A stretch of 64,000 nucleotides of DNA, from assembly GCA_013368325.1 (NCBI GenBank), contig JAACJK010000072.1, positions 62,001 through 126,000 of the forward strand, written 5' to 3'. The DNA is from Ephemerocybe angulata. Its lineage: Eukaryota > Basidiomycota > Agaricomycetes > Agaricales > Psathyrellaceae. The notes under the pieces were generated by a model. It was not told where the DNA came from. It searched no databases and saw only the letters and a program-made list of their open reading frames with translations. The position numbers were made by a program, and so were the translations under genes. Below are positions 33,619-44,187 of this stretch, one piece after another. Within the stretch, counting starts at the first letter, position 1. The number at the start of each line of letters is the position of its first letter.

Positions 33619-36600
33619 CTAACCAGAGCACATCAAACACGCCTCCTTATTCTCTATCGAGCAAAGCATCTTCGCCTCCTCCAGCTCACGCAACGCCTTC
33701 CTCTCAAGCGCAGCAGCAAACTCGGGGTCAGCCTCCGCAGCAGCCCTCGTCTTCTCGTCCAACGAGAGCGCAGCAAGTCCACTCCCAGCGCTGTCCGGTG
33801 AAGCAGCCGAGGACGACGCCACAGATGCAGGTGCGGGTGCAGGCGCAGCAGCGGCGACGGGGGCAGGGGCTTCCACGGGTGCCGGTGCAGGAGCGGGGGT
33901 AGGAGCAGCGGAAGTGGGGGCGGGAGTAGCGGAAGTGGGGGCAGGAGGAGCGGCAGCAGCCTTGGGCCTAGCAGCAGCCGCGGTCTTAGCGCTCCCAGTA
34001 GCCTGCTGCTCCTTCGCCGTCTTAAGCAAACTCTGGTCGATCGTAAACTGCACCGCCTGCGCAGCCGGCCTCGTCCTTAGATAATACATCCCCGTCTTCA
34101 ACCCCTTCTTCCACCCATAAAAGTGCATGCTGGTAAGCTGGCCCATGGTGGGGGACTGCAGGTGCACGTTGAGGGACTGGCTCTGGCAGATGAAGGCGCC
34201 GCGGTCCGCGGCGAGGTCCAGCACCTTCTTCTGCGAGATCTCCCAGACGGTCTTGTAGATGGCCTTGACGTCCGCGGGGATGTTGGGGATGTTCTGCACG
34301 GAGCCGTTGTGCGCGATGATGAGGTTCTTCATGTTGTCGTCCCAGAGACCGAGGTCGACGAGTTCGCGGAGGAGCCAGGGGCAGACGACCTGGAATTCAC
34401 CGGCGAGCACACGACGAGTGTAGATGTTGCTGTTGAAAGACATAAGTAAAACATTTTACAGAGTGATGTCAATGAGACGTACCTAGTGTAGGGCTCGAAG
34501 CACTCGTTGAAGCCGAGGATCTGACTGGTGGAGGCAGTTGGCATGGGGGCGAGCAAAAGGGAGTTCCTCAAACCAGTCTTGGCGATCTGAGCCTTCAACG
34601 AAGTCCAGTCCCACAGGTCAGTGGGAGTAATTCCCCAAAGATCGAACTGAAGTTGACCCTTGTGCGCCGGGCTGCCCTCCCAAGTCTCGTAAGGACCGTC
34701 GCGCGCGGCCAACTCGGAACTCGCCTCGAGAGCAGCGTGGTAGATGGTCTCAAAGATCTGAATGTTGAGCTGCTTGGCGGCGGCAGACTCGAACGGCATA
34801 CGAAGGACCATGAAGGCATCGGCAAGGCCCTGCACACCGATGCCGATGGGACGGTGGCGCATGTTCGACTTCTTCGCCTCGGGGATGGGGTAGTAGTTGA
34901 CGTCGATGATGCGGTTGAGGTTGTAGGCAACAACCTTGGCGACGTCGTGGAGCTTCTGGAAGTCGTAGACACCGTCCTTGATGAAGGTGGGGAGGGCAAG
35001 GGAAGCGAGGTTGCAGACGGCAGTTTCGTCGGGGGAGGAGTATTCGATGATTTCGGTGCAAAGGTTGGACGACTTGATAGTACCCAAGTTCTGCTGGTTC
35101 GACTTGCCTGTAATTTCTCGTTAGATGGAGCGTAGGGAACGACTTTGGAGACTTACTGTTGGCAGCATCCTTGTAAACCATGAAGGGTCCTCCAGTCTCG
35201 ATCTGCGCTTCCATGATGGCATACCAGAGCTTGTGAGCCTTGATGGTCTTGCGAGCGCGACCTTCCCTCTCATATCGTTCATAGAGCTCTTCGAACTCGG
35301 CACTGTGCACATCTCCGAGACCAGGGGCTTCGTTGGGGCAGAACAAGGACCAGTCACCATCCTGCTCGACACGCTTCATGCTGTTCAAATCGCGTTAAGA
35401 ATCGAACGAAGAGAAGAGAGAGAGAGAATCACTCACAAAAGATCACAGATCCAGAGGGCGTAGAAGAGATCGCGAGCGCGAACCTCCTCCTTACCGTGGT
35501 TCTTCCTCAAATCGAGGAACTCGAAGATATCCGCGTGCCACGGCTCGATGTAGATGGCAAAGGCACCAGGGCGCTTGTTACCGCCTTGGTCAACATAGCG
35601 AGCAGTGGCATCGTACGCCCGGAGCATAGGCACGATACCGTTGGAGTAGCCGTTGGTACCGGCGATGTACGATCTGCAGGTGATCGTCAGTTGATTGTGG
35701 GGAAGGGATCTCATAACGACTTACCCAGTGGCACGAATGCAGTGAATGTTGAGGCCAATACCGCCAGCAGTCTTACTGATCATGGCGCAGTTCTTCAAAG
35801 TGTCGTAGATACCCTCGATGGAGTCATCCTTCATGCAGATGAGGAAGCAAGAGCTAAGCTGGGGATGGGGAGTGCCGGCATTGAAGAGAGTGGGAGACGC
35901 GTGGGTGAAGTAGCGCTCAGACATGAGGTTGTAGGTCTGAATGACGCGTTCAAGGTCATCGCCGTGGATGCCAACGGCGACACGCATGATCATGTGCTGG
36001 GGTCGCTCTGCTGGGCGGCCATTGATACGGAGGAGGTAGGAACGTTCAAGTGTCTTGAAGCCGAAGTAGTTGTAGTTGAAGTCGCGGTTGTAGATGATGG
36101 CAGAATCGAGGGCTTCAGCGTTCTCCTTGATGACGCGGTAGGTATCATCTGAGATCATGCCTGCTGCCTTTCCATTCTTGGGATTGACTATCGCAGTATC
36201 AGGATCATGGCGATATCAATGCTGATGCATAAGAAGGCGCACCATATTCATAAAGATCCTTCATGACCTGGGAGAAGTTCTTTTTTGTCTCTTTGTGAAG
36301 ATTCGAAACCGCGATACGGGCGGCGAGGACAGCGTAATCGGGGTGCTTCGTTGTGAGGTATGCGGCAGTCTCGGCGGCGAGGTTCTAGACGCGATGGTCA
36401 GCAGCGCGCGAAAGGAAAGTGAGAGGCGACGTACATCGAGTTCTACCGTCGTGACGCCCTGATACACTCCAGCAACGACCTTCTGCGTGACCCTGGAGAA
36501 AAACCGTAAGCACGGGAGCGTCGCGACATAAATGAGATGGGCGTACTCAATGGGGTCGACGAAGTTTAGATCCAATCCATAGCAAAGCTTGTTGATTCTT

Positions 36601-36838
36601 GCGGTAATCTTGAGGCCACTGTAAGCCAGTAACACGAAGACAAACGCGATGATTAGCGTACCTTGTCGAACTGGACGCGTTCCTTGCGACTACACGCGTG
36701 CAGACATGTTAATTAGGCTTCAAAACGCGCTTCAGGACGCGATACATACCCATCTACGAGAAGGACGCGTTAATCAATGTCTGCTCGTCGTCGCTGATGT
36801 TGAGCTCGACGCTTACCTCGCTTAAAGACGTAGGTCAT
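33619..36838 (-). CDS. RNR1: Ribonucleoside-diphosphate reductase large subunit (class Ia R1)
   Basis: The gene starts at ATG 36838 with several very small 5' exons (22, 4 and 28 nt; 36817-36838, 36750-36753, 36662-36689). These encode the ATP-cone start [18 protein letters not shown]. Later exons carry the catalytic features: [10 protein letters not shown] and [20 protein letters not shown] (active-site Asn/Cys/Glu and redox Cys), [11 protein letters not shown], and the YY radical-transfer pair in [17 protein letters not shown]. The C-terminus ends in the redox CLMC motif. Before it lies an unusually long Ala/Pro linker ([16 protein letters not shown]...). The enzyme makes dNTP precursors from NDPs with the R2 subunit, in the cytosol. 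Several MluI boxes (ACGCGT) occur in the promoter and first introns, suggesting G1/S control. Confidence 0.96.
36750..36753 (-). other. RNR1: 4-nt micro-exon in RNR1
   Basis: On the minus strand ...CGTAG|ATGG|GTATGT... joins exon 1 (ending AAGCGAG) to exon 3 (TCGCAAGG...). This gives the conserved KRDGRKE of the ATP cone. Introns of 63 and 60 bp flank it. Confidence 0.78.
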
Positions 36839-37418
36839 TGTGTTCGTGGTCGCTGTCTGGAGATGTTCTGAGAGGGTGAGGGGTCAGAGGACCAGACGGC
36901 GAGTCAGGGGGAGGAGGGGGATGATGGGCGGGATGAAGGAACAAGACGCGTCCAGGGGAAGTTTTATCGCCCTCATAATCACCTTACTAAGCTTGTTGAA
37001 TGTTTGCCCTTGTTTCTCTGTCACGCTTTCGGAGCCTGCCGAGCCGTCCGAGCTGACTCGCCGGCGCTTAATTCCCTTCTATGTCGCCCATGGCAACGCT
37101 GGAGATCGCAGCGTGTCCCTGACAGGGCCTGGATTACTCTGCAATAGGCTTTCCGGCCGGCCGTCCAGGGAATCGAACTGGACAGTCTATTGTCCTCCTC
37201 CCTTCCTCGCTGCAGCGAAACGCCGACCTTGAACACTCATGAACAGAGATTGCACCGCAGCTCCAAACCAATTAGTAATTTAGTGGGCCGACTACCATCA
37301 TGTTTCCCACCTCCAGTACATCAATCACCTTGAGGCTACAAGTTACGGTGTCGTTCTTCTGCTCTTTATACGAAACCATATCGTTCCACCTCGCGGCTGG
37401 CCGCCTTCTCCCCGTCCC
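36839..37418. promoter_or_regulatory. Divergent promoter region of RNR1 and a membrane-protein gene
   Basis: A 580-bp interval that includes the MluI box at 36946 and a short hairpin (GTCCAG/CTGGAC) near 37164. No coding region is supported. Confidence 0.4.
36946..36951. promoter_or_regulatory. MluI cell-cycle box (ACGCGT) upstream of RNR1
   Basis: ACGCGT lies 108 bp upstream of the RNR1 start codon. Two more occur in the first two introns (36765-36770, 36694-36699) and one in exon 3 (36675-36680). MBF binds this site to drive RNR genes in yeasts. Confidence 0.5.
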
Positions 37419-39347
37419 ATGCCCTCATACGTCGTCACCGTCGAGGACACAGCGCCCTTCCTCACCTATGCTGGATCATGGCGAGCAGGGAGCTCTGCCG
37501 AGGATATCTCCGCCGATAAGTGAGTCCAAGCTTCGTTCTCTCCCTCCATGGAGCTGGGAATCTAAATCTCCTTGTATGATGTAGGTACTCCGAGAGCTCT
37601 TTCACGCTAACCGAAACACAAGGGTCGTCCATATCCTTCACCTACTATGGCACCGAGGCTGCAGTGTATGGATCGAAACGAGGGAATCATGGAAACTACC
37701 AGGTCACGGTCGATGGGGCGAGCACCCCTGCAGCATCTGGCGTAAGCACCACCGACGTCTTCAATGCGACGCTATTCTCCGGGGCAGTTCCCAAGGGCAT
37801 ACACACCGTGACGTTGACCAACAGCGAAAACAAGTTCCTTGACGTCGACACGGTTAGCAGCATCGTTCTTGGGTGGGCGCTTCTGGCTCAATTTTGATTA
37901 AAATCTAGGTGTCGTGGATGGGGAGTGTAGGGGGCGATAGAGAACAGCTTATCGTCAACACACGGCAAGACTCGCATCCCGACTTCCAATACACTCCTTC
38001 AGATGCGTGGACGACCTCACCATACTCCGTCGGCGCCTATTCCGCAGCATCAGGGCAGTACGTCAATCCAAACAGTTATCGCAACGCTTCGTTGTTCTGA
38101 GCCCATCTTTCTTAGTGGGACCAGCACAAAGGGTGCATCCATGGCGTTCACTTTCAAAGTACGTATAATCCAATCTCCTCTACCTACGCTGCACAGCTAA
38201 AAGGCCACCTTGTCCTAGGGTTTGCACCACTCTCTCACCACACCCTACCCCATCGGCTAACCGGCAAATCGCCAGGCGACGCAATAGCCCTCTACGGCCC
38301 CGCAGGCCCCCTAGGTCCATCGTACTCAGTCCAAGTCGCAGCCAGACCCGCCACCACCTACTCAGCGCAAAAGACACAATTTCGCGCCCGCCAGCTACTC
38401 TACTACGCTGGGGGCCTTGGATCTGGCTCTCATACTCTCACCATGAAACTCGAATCGCAATCGTCTCCTCAACAAATGCTTGCGTTTGACTATGCTGAGA
38501 TATACACTGCGCCGTCGCTTGGAGGGAGGTACGTGCGGATTGCTACTGACGAAACCCGTACCGAGCTAACGACACGCATTACTTTCTAGTTGGGAAGGTG
38601 CACCTGCGTGAGCCTCTCTACCTAACATAGTATACCATCGAAGATTAACCCATCACCCTTCACGACCCCAGAAATCTATCCACAGGCCTCCTAGCAGGAC
38701 TAGCAATCGCCGCAGGCCTCGCCTTCCTCGGCCTCCTCGCCGTCGCCATCCTCTACATCATGTACAGAAAAGGCCGATTCCACTTCGGCCAAGTGCAACC
38801 CCCCTCCTCCAACGACAAAACGATATTCGACCCCGGTGTCCCGACAACGAAAGGCTTGACCATACGCACCGCCCCATATAATAACGCCTTCTCGATGCAC
38901 GGGCACAACGACTCGTACGATGCGATTCCCTCGACGACGAAGCACGGACATGCGCAGGGGTACTCGATGTCGTCGTCGTTCCAGTATCCGCCTAGGGCAC
39001 CTACGAACGTGACTGTGGCAGAGTATCCTTCAGCTGTCCCACCACCACTACCGAGTGGCGCCTCGACGAGGTATTCGCCTTCTGAGGAATCGGGGTTGGC
39101 GACTGGGGCCGCGACGGCTGGGTCCTTCCGAGTCGTTAACGGGCAGACGGGCAGTGGTGCGAGTGAGGTGAGCAATGGCTTTTGACTTTGGTATTGTCGA
39201 TCCGTACTGAGAGCTCATTTCGCATGATAGTCGTCGGCTGGATTGGAGCCGAGAAGGAATAATTCGACGAAGAAGGGGGGATTGGTTGTGCTTCGGCAGT
39301 CGCTGGATCCCGCACCACCTGCTTATAATCCTGACCATGATAGTTAA
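37419..39347 (+). CDS. Single-pass membrane protein with extracellular beta-rich repeats
   Basis: The gene has many short exons; the first is 37419-37519 and the last ends at TAA 39345. The ectodomain contains two related halves: TYYGTEAAVYGSKRGNHGNYQVTVDG...HTVTLTNSENKFLDVD and DAIALYGPAGPLGPSYSVQV...SGSHTLTMKLES. Each is a galactose-binding-like beta-sandwich module common in agaric surface proteins. A transmembrane helix (GLLAGLAIAAGLAFLGLLAVAILYIM, coded at about 38688-38763) is followed by YRKGR and a Ser/Thr/Pro-rich cytoplasmic tail ending PAPPAYNPDHDS. The start has no classical signal peptide, so an upstream exon could exist. Ligand unknown. The middle exon joints (38089-38280, 38530-38690) are approximate. 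Confidence 0.72.
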
Positions 39348-39535
39348 GTAGTAGCATTAGGTCCATGTTATGTTAAGCGCCCGCCTGAGACCTTCGTCAA
39401 ACACACCCAAATCATCGGACCGCTAAGCGCCGTTTTTGGCAAACAATCGGCCAACCCCTTTCCGTCTTTTGAAAGCTTTTGACGGGCCCATCTTGTCTTA
39501 GCTTGTCTAAGTTCACTTTCATCACTACCACCACC
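39348..39535. promoter_or_regulatory. Upstream region of a short sub-family B gene
   Basis: It contains TAAGCGCCC (39374-39382). It also holds a TTTTTGGCAAACAATCGGCCAA...CGTCTTTTGAAAGCTTTTGA stretch that recurs in near-identical form upstream of 32483 and 40604, so the duplicated F-box units carried their promoters with them. Confidence 0.5.
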
Positions 39536-39976
39536 ATGCAACAACTTGAAGACCAAATCGGCCGTGACCGTCTTGCCCATATCCGTCGTTCCTATGACTC
39601 TCCTACGCCTTCCGAGGCAGCTTCCGTCAGAAAAGCCATCAGAGACATAGAACAAGCCAAAAAGGCCAAGGCACAATCCAAAAAGGACAAGGAACAAAGG
39701 GCCGCGGCCCTTAGGTTGCAGGCAAGGGCACTGGAACAAAGGGCCGCGGCTCTTAGGTTGCAGGCAAGGGCACTGGAAGAAAGGGCCGCGGCTCTTAGGT
39801 TGCGGGCAAGGGCTCTTAGGCTGCAGGCAAGGGCACTCGCGTCTCGACGCCAGGAGCTCCGGGAGTATCAGTCTCGACTCCAGGAGCCCCAGGAGTATAA
39901 GGCCTATTCTCTCCCCTTTAGAATATGTCCCTTTCAATGGCGAATTTCCGTTTGTGCAAGTTTACTGGGGGTCTAG
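39536..39976 (+). CDS. Short coiled-coil protein derived from sub-family B F-box gene (146 aa)
   Basis: The protein starts MQQLEDQIGRDRLAHIRRSYDSPTPSEAASVRKAIRDIEQ, like the N-terminus of sub-family B F-box proteins. Then comes an expanded helical repeat (units close to ALRLQARALEQRAA at about residues 60-105). The F-box is missing: the reading frame leaves homology at YSLPFRICPFQW and stops. Its 3' flank (to ~40200) matches that of the relic at 32483, so this truncated unit has itself been duplicated. It may be a stable small gene or a pseudogene. No function can be assigned. Confidence 0.5.
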   Translation: MQQLEDQIGRDRLAHIRRSYDSPTPSEAASVRKAIRDIEQAKKAKAQSKKDKEQRAAALRLQARALEQRAAALRLQARALEERAAALRLRARALRLQARALASRRQELREYQSRLQEPQEYKAYSLPFRICPFQWRISVCASLLGV

Positions 39977-40603
39977 TAGGTGGGTTTGCCTTGGGTTTGC
40001 CCTCATCCCGTCAATCCGAAGTTTCTCAATGAGGGAAATAGGTTCTCAAGGACATGGGGCGGTCCCCTTTCGAAATGGCATTAACAACGACTCGGACACT
40101 TTCAATGGCACCCCTTTTTTGACCCGTCTGTAAAATTGGCGAATCGACGGATGGTGGATACTTCTTGGCATTTGTATTCTATGTATCATTATGTACCTCC
40201 GAGTTATCCACAGTCTCCCACAAATAGCTCGTTCAAGGCCCGCGCTGGTGATCTCCCATGGTCAATAACATTAGTTCAGTTTCTATCGGGTGGCCAAAAA
40301 GTAACAGGGTAATATTCTTAGTAGTTGAAAGCTGTCGGGTCAAGAAATAATTCGAAATGGAGGGACTTTGGGTACGCAGAGAGGCGTGGGCGCTTGCTCT
40401 GCACCGCGGGCGCTTGGACTAGTGTGACGGTAGCGTCCGCCGTCACGATCAGACCAAGCGTGCCACCCCGGGGAGTACCGGGCGCTTTGGAGACAGACTG
40501 GTCTGACTCTAAGCGCCATTTTTGGCAAATGATCGGCCAAAGAAACGCCACTTGCCGTCTTTCAATCGGGGCCCTCTTGTCTCTCTCTTTCATCACCACC
40601 ATC

Positions 40604-42106
40604 ATGATGCAACCAGAGGAACTCCCCCATATTGCTCTTTCTCATCTCATTCCCTCCAATGACCCTCCTACGCCCTCCGAGACGGCTTTCGTCAGAAAAG
40701 CCATCAAGGACATTGAACAAGAGGCCGCGGCTCTTCGATTGAGGATCAGGGCACTCGACTCTCGACTCCAGGAGTATAGGCCAATTCTCTCTCCTTTACG
40801 AAACGTCCCCCTCGACGTCCTCGGAGAAATCTTCATGCACGCCTTCACTCTCGAACAATCGGCTCGCCCCGTGGCCCCCTCGTATCAGCAACTTTTGCCC
40901 AGGGTGTCTCGGGTGTGCAGGAGCTGGCGGGAGGCGGCTTTACGGACCCCCGAGCTATGGCGCTGCATGACTATAAATCAGAGATGGGGCCCAGGTCCTC
41001 CCCTTGCAGTAGTCGATGCGTGGATCAAACGCTCGGGTTGTGTGCCAAGGACGTTGGTGTTCATCTCGAACAAGTGCGGGAAATACCACTGCTTGGGCGC
41101 CGGCGAGTGCTACCTTTCCAATCCCGCGTTTCAGACGCTGCTCCAAGAGGGCTCTCCTCTTGATTCGTTGACCGTCGAGTGTGGTAATATCCTTTGTTTC
41201 TATAATCTCATACCCACGCTTGGCGGCGACGCTCAACTTGACTATCAAGAGGAGAAGCAAGCTCGACCATGGGACAGGCTCAGGGCTCTGTCCATCCGTA
41301 TCAGCTCAGAGGGCGGGTGTGAGTGGCCTGACAATGACAAGTACTTGCTGTTTGCCTCCCTCCCACCTTCAGTGCGGTCCTTTGAATTGTGGCTTCCTCG
41401 CATCACCCTTGCATTTCGGGGCAGCATGACCTCAAAGCTTAAATTTCCGGAATCCTGGCTTAAAAACCTTACGTCTATCACCTTGAAAAATGACTGGGAA
41501 CCCGAACACGTCTTCGGAATCCTGGAGAAATGCATCAACGCCGAGGAAGTGAAAATCGTACCCTCCTCTATCATTGTTGATTGGAGAGTTGACTCCCACC
41601 CTGTGCTACGACGCATGGCCGACTCCGGATTACTCCTCCCGAAGTTGAAGTCCTTCTGTATGATCACGGACCTCAAATGGTTAGGCTTCGTGCGACAGCT
41701 CAAGATGCCCCTCCTGGAGGACCTGACTCTCCCGTCTTATAGCGAACATCAGAGGCCCAGACCCAGCACCGAAAACGTCAGCGCACTAGGGCTGTATCTC
41801 CCTTTCGCTGAGTTTATAGGGAATGTTTCGCGCATCGCCGAATCGACGCTACGCCGTGTTAAAATTGCCAATAACTATCTGCACAAGTCGATACTACTCG
41901 ATATCCTTTATGCCTCCCCGGCTGGCGCACACCTCACACTGAAGAACGTTTCATTCGATGATTCTGCCATTGCAGACGACGTGACCAATCCTCATTTTGA
42001 CCAAGCTCTCCATTTGGGTATTGTGATGCTCGAGAACGCGCAGGACGATCATGAAAACTTGAAGAAGTTTGTCGAGAATCGAGGGTCTAGGTTCACTGTC
42101 ATTTGA
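40604..42106 (+). CDS. F-box/LRR-like protein, sub-family B (500 aa, intronless)
   Basis: The start is MMQPEELPHIALSHLIPSND (two adjacent ATGs, 40604 and 40607). After a coiled coil (KAIKDIEQEAAALRLRIRALDSRLQEY) the F-box reads ILSPLRNVPLDVLGEIFMHAFTLE...LPRVSRVCRSWREAALRTPELWRCM. The C-terminal region is leucine-rich with irregular LRR-like strands (LKNLTSITLKND, LLPKLKSFCMITD, MPLLEDLTLPSY). It is the only intact sub-family B gene here and is the template for recognising the copies at 30888, 32483 and 39536. It is expected to act as substrate adaptor of an SCF ubiquitin ligase. The ORF is open further upstream to 40325, but the conserved start supports 40604. Confidence 0.87.
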   Translation: MMQPEELPHIALSHLIPSNDPPTPSETAFVRKAIKDIEQEAAALRLRIRALDSRLQEYRPILSPLRNVPLDVLGEIFMHAFTLEQSARPVAPSYQQLLPRVSRVCRSWREAALRTPELWRCMTINQRWGPGPPLAVVDAWIKRSGCVPRTLVFISNKCGKYHCLGAGECYLSNPAFQTLLQEGSPLDSLTVECGNILCFYNLIPTLGGDAQLDYQEEKQARPWDRLRALSIRISSEGGCEWPDNDKYLLFASLPPSVRSFELWLPRITLAFRGSMTSKLKFPESWLKNLTSITLKNDWEPEHVFGILEKCINAEEVKIVPSSIIVDWRVDSHPVLRRMADSGLLLPKLKSFCMITDLKWLGFVRQLKMPLLEDLTLPSYSEHQRPRPSTENVSALGLYLPFAEFIGNVSRIAESTLRRVKIANNYLHKSILLDILYASPAGAHLTLKNVSFDDSAIADDVTNPHFDQALHLGIVMLENAQDDHENLKKFVENRGSRFTVI

Positions 42107-42632
42107 GTTTTCCTATTGAAGGTCGCCAATTTCCTCGTGATGAACGAGTAGGTGCGTTGCCTCCATCTAGCCATTGCGAAACCTTCTAACGAGGTCACAT
42201 AGTAACCGTGACCAGAGCTAACAGTGGGGATGCAGAGCATGAAGGAGTCGTTTGTGGTCTTTGGCTTTATTCCAAGTTGTATGCACTACGTGCCATTAAG
42301 CGGTGTAAGTAATACAGGAGGGGTTCGAAGATTAAGGAATAATGATAAGTGCAACTAATGCCCCGGCGTGTCGGTCAATGAACAGCGACGAAAGAATGCG
42401 ATACGATGGGGGTGGTGATTGCACGGTTAAGGGCCTCGAAAGGCGTGCGAAGGTCGAAGGGGTGACGAGGAGGATGGGCGGGTGGCGATGTGGTTCCGCG
42501 ACGGGGACTAGAAGCGTTCAGCGACAGTCAAAGAAATTCTGTAGAAAAGGGAAGTGAGTCTGGGGTACCAAGATTTCGTAGAAGAGGAAGGCGTACCGTT
42601 GAATGATGGGTCGGTGGGAGCGCGGATTGCAT
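42107..42632. other. Gene-free 3' flanks of F-box and pheromone genes
   Basis: No coding region supported in this 526-bp interval. Confidence 0.4.
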
Positions 42633-42833
42633 TCAAGCAATGGTGCAGTATCCACCGCTGCCCTGGCCGCTGCCAGTACCTTCCTCGTCGGAGGGGACTA
42701 CGGCGGAGATGTCCTTGGCGAAGATGACGCAGTAGCCGCCGCTGCCCTGGCCGGAACCGGTACCCTCGTTGTCGGAGGGGATGTCGGTGGCGGGGGCCTT
42801 GGAGGCAATGGAGATGGTGGTGAAAGAGTCCAT
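42633..42833 (-). CDS. Predicted farnesylated mating-pheromone precursor (66 aa, CaaX = CTIA)
   Basis: A 66-residue ORF starts MDSFTTISIASKAPATDIPS and ends GSGGYCTIA followed by a stop, so the last four residues form a CaaX box (C-T-I-A). Small size, an MD.F start, an acidic-Gly/Ser body and a C-terminal CaaX are the hallmarks of basidiomycete B-locus lipopeptide pheromone precursors. The coding sequence contains two near-identical modules, PSD[NE]EGTGSGQGSGGYC[VT]I; the first ends CVIF and runs on, the second ends at the true C-terminus. A TATA box (TATATAA, complement of 42900-42906) lies 67 bp upstream. The mature peptide would be the C-terminal module with S-farnesyl, methylated Cys. No STE3-type receptor gene was found in the window, so it may be a non-mating-type-linked or orphan copy. 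Confidence 0.72.
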   Translation of the reverse strand: MDSFTTISIASKAPATDIPSDNEGTGSGQGSGGYCVIFAKDISAVVPSDEEGTGSGQGSGGYCTIA

Positions 42834-42893
42834 TTCGAGTGGGGGTTGTTAGCTTAGGAGGGAGTTTCTGAGCTGATGATTGAGGGTGTGGTG

Positions 42894-42906
42894 GGGCGCT
42901 TATATA
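42894..42906 (-). promoter_or_regulatory. TATA box with adjoining TAAGCGCCC motif
   Basis: The minus strand reads TATATAAGCGCCC, 60-70 bp upstream of the pheromone precursor start codon. The TAAGCGCCC word recurs at six other places in the window. Confidence 0.6.
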
Positions 42907-44187
42907 GTGCGGCTGGACATTGTCAGGCACTCCGGTGACTTAAAGGAAACAAATACTTTGTTTAAGTTGAGAGTGAAAAGGGAAACGCGGGATGAAATTG
43001 AATGATGGCGCTATTGTCGCTTTGATGTTGTGGGTACCTTAGACTCCTGGTTTGGAAGGTATCGTTGAGCTTAAGAAAGGGTGTAGGTCCCGTTCATTCG
43101 ATGTGACAGGTCCCTAAACGCTGAACAACAGTCCCCTCGCCGCATATGTCTCTCGGAAAACAATTGCAGGACAAAAGCATTCGGTGAGGGTGAAACGGGC
43201 CTCTTGCTACTGGCATGGCTCGCAGTGATTTAGTATAGACCTACCTACACGCTTTGCTTGGACTCGCAAACACCAACCAACCAACCTGGTCATAATGGAG
43301 ATCGAGGACTTGTTCATGATCGAAACCAGATCTTGACGTCACCTGGGCCCTTCGGTCCAGTGTTCTATGCTCCCTATTGTTTATTGAACGGAACTTGGAC
43401 AGCGACAAGGTGCCTGAAGTGCCCTTAAAATGACCTGTACACCACCTAAAAGGGAAGCTTAGAGAACAATAGTGGAAGTTATGAGAAGTTATGTTTGATG
43501 TTAGTACTAGGGGATGCCAATAATTCTCGCCATGCCGGGGCCGTGCTCCGGGGTAGACAAGTGGTGCGTTCTTCTGCCCTGCTCTTCGGAAGTGTGAAAG
43601 TCGTACCTTTGAGGCTAGATAACTAGCACACCAATACGTGCACGTCTACGATAGACCACTCGTCGCAGATTTCAAGATGCGGGAATGCATCGCCACTGTT
43701 GCGTACTAAGCGCCCGGCGCGCCTATCTTCTCCAGGCGCGAATTTGACGTCTATTCATTTCCGCTCACAATTAGCGCATTTCAATTTGTTTCTATTGTTT
43801 CTAGAGCCGTGAATGGTGCTGCAAATAAAGGAAACTCGGAGGGTACTTAGCAGGCGCCAGTGCGAACAAGATAGACTCTTAGCCTTGGAGTCACAGACAA
43901 TGTCACTACTGGCCCTGGAGACAGTTATTTGGTACTCCAATGTAGCTTGGATGAATTATTGCCCGCTTTTTGGACGTACTTATCTGCCATCCTGGTTGCG
44001 CTCCAGGGTCCGACAAACCACTCTCCTCAAGGGGCGACCATGTTCTCTATCGAGAAGAAGACTTGTTCTACGTCCAAAAACAAAGGCGAAATGCACATGC
44101 ACCAGGTGCTGGCAGGTGGCATCTTCCAATGTATTCCCCTATTCGAGAAGGTATAGGTGGCCAGGCCCAAGGATGTCTCTCCACTGT
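42907..44187. other. Long gene-free interval between pheromone precursor and NTA1
   Basis: About 1.28 kb without a supportable gene. The long plus-strand ORF from 43813 is antisense to NTA1. TAAGCGCCC is present at 43707-43715. Confidence 0.4.

Noticed and set aside
34123..36152. Several plus-strand ORFs (108-218 aa) opposite RNR1
   Set aside because: Shadow frames of a clearly identified, highly conserved minus-strand gene.
37160..37180. Hairpin with TTCGATTCC loop resembling a tRNA T-arm (minus strand)
   Set aside because: The stem-loop geometry does not fit a T-arm (9-nt loop), and no acceptor, D or anticodon arm pairs can be found around it.
43294..43335. Tiny ORF MEIEDLFMIETRS considered as another pheromone precursor
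   Set aside because: It has no CaaX box and only 13 codons.
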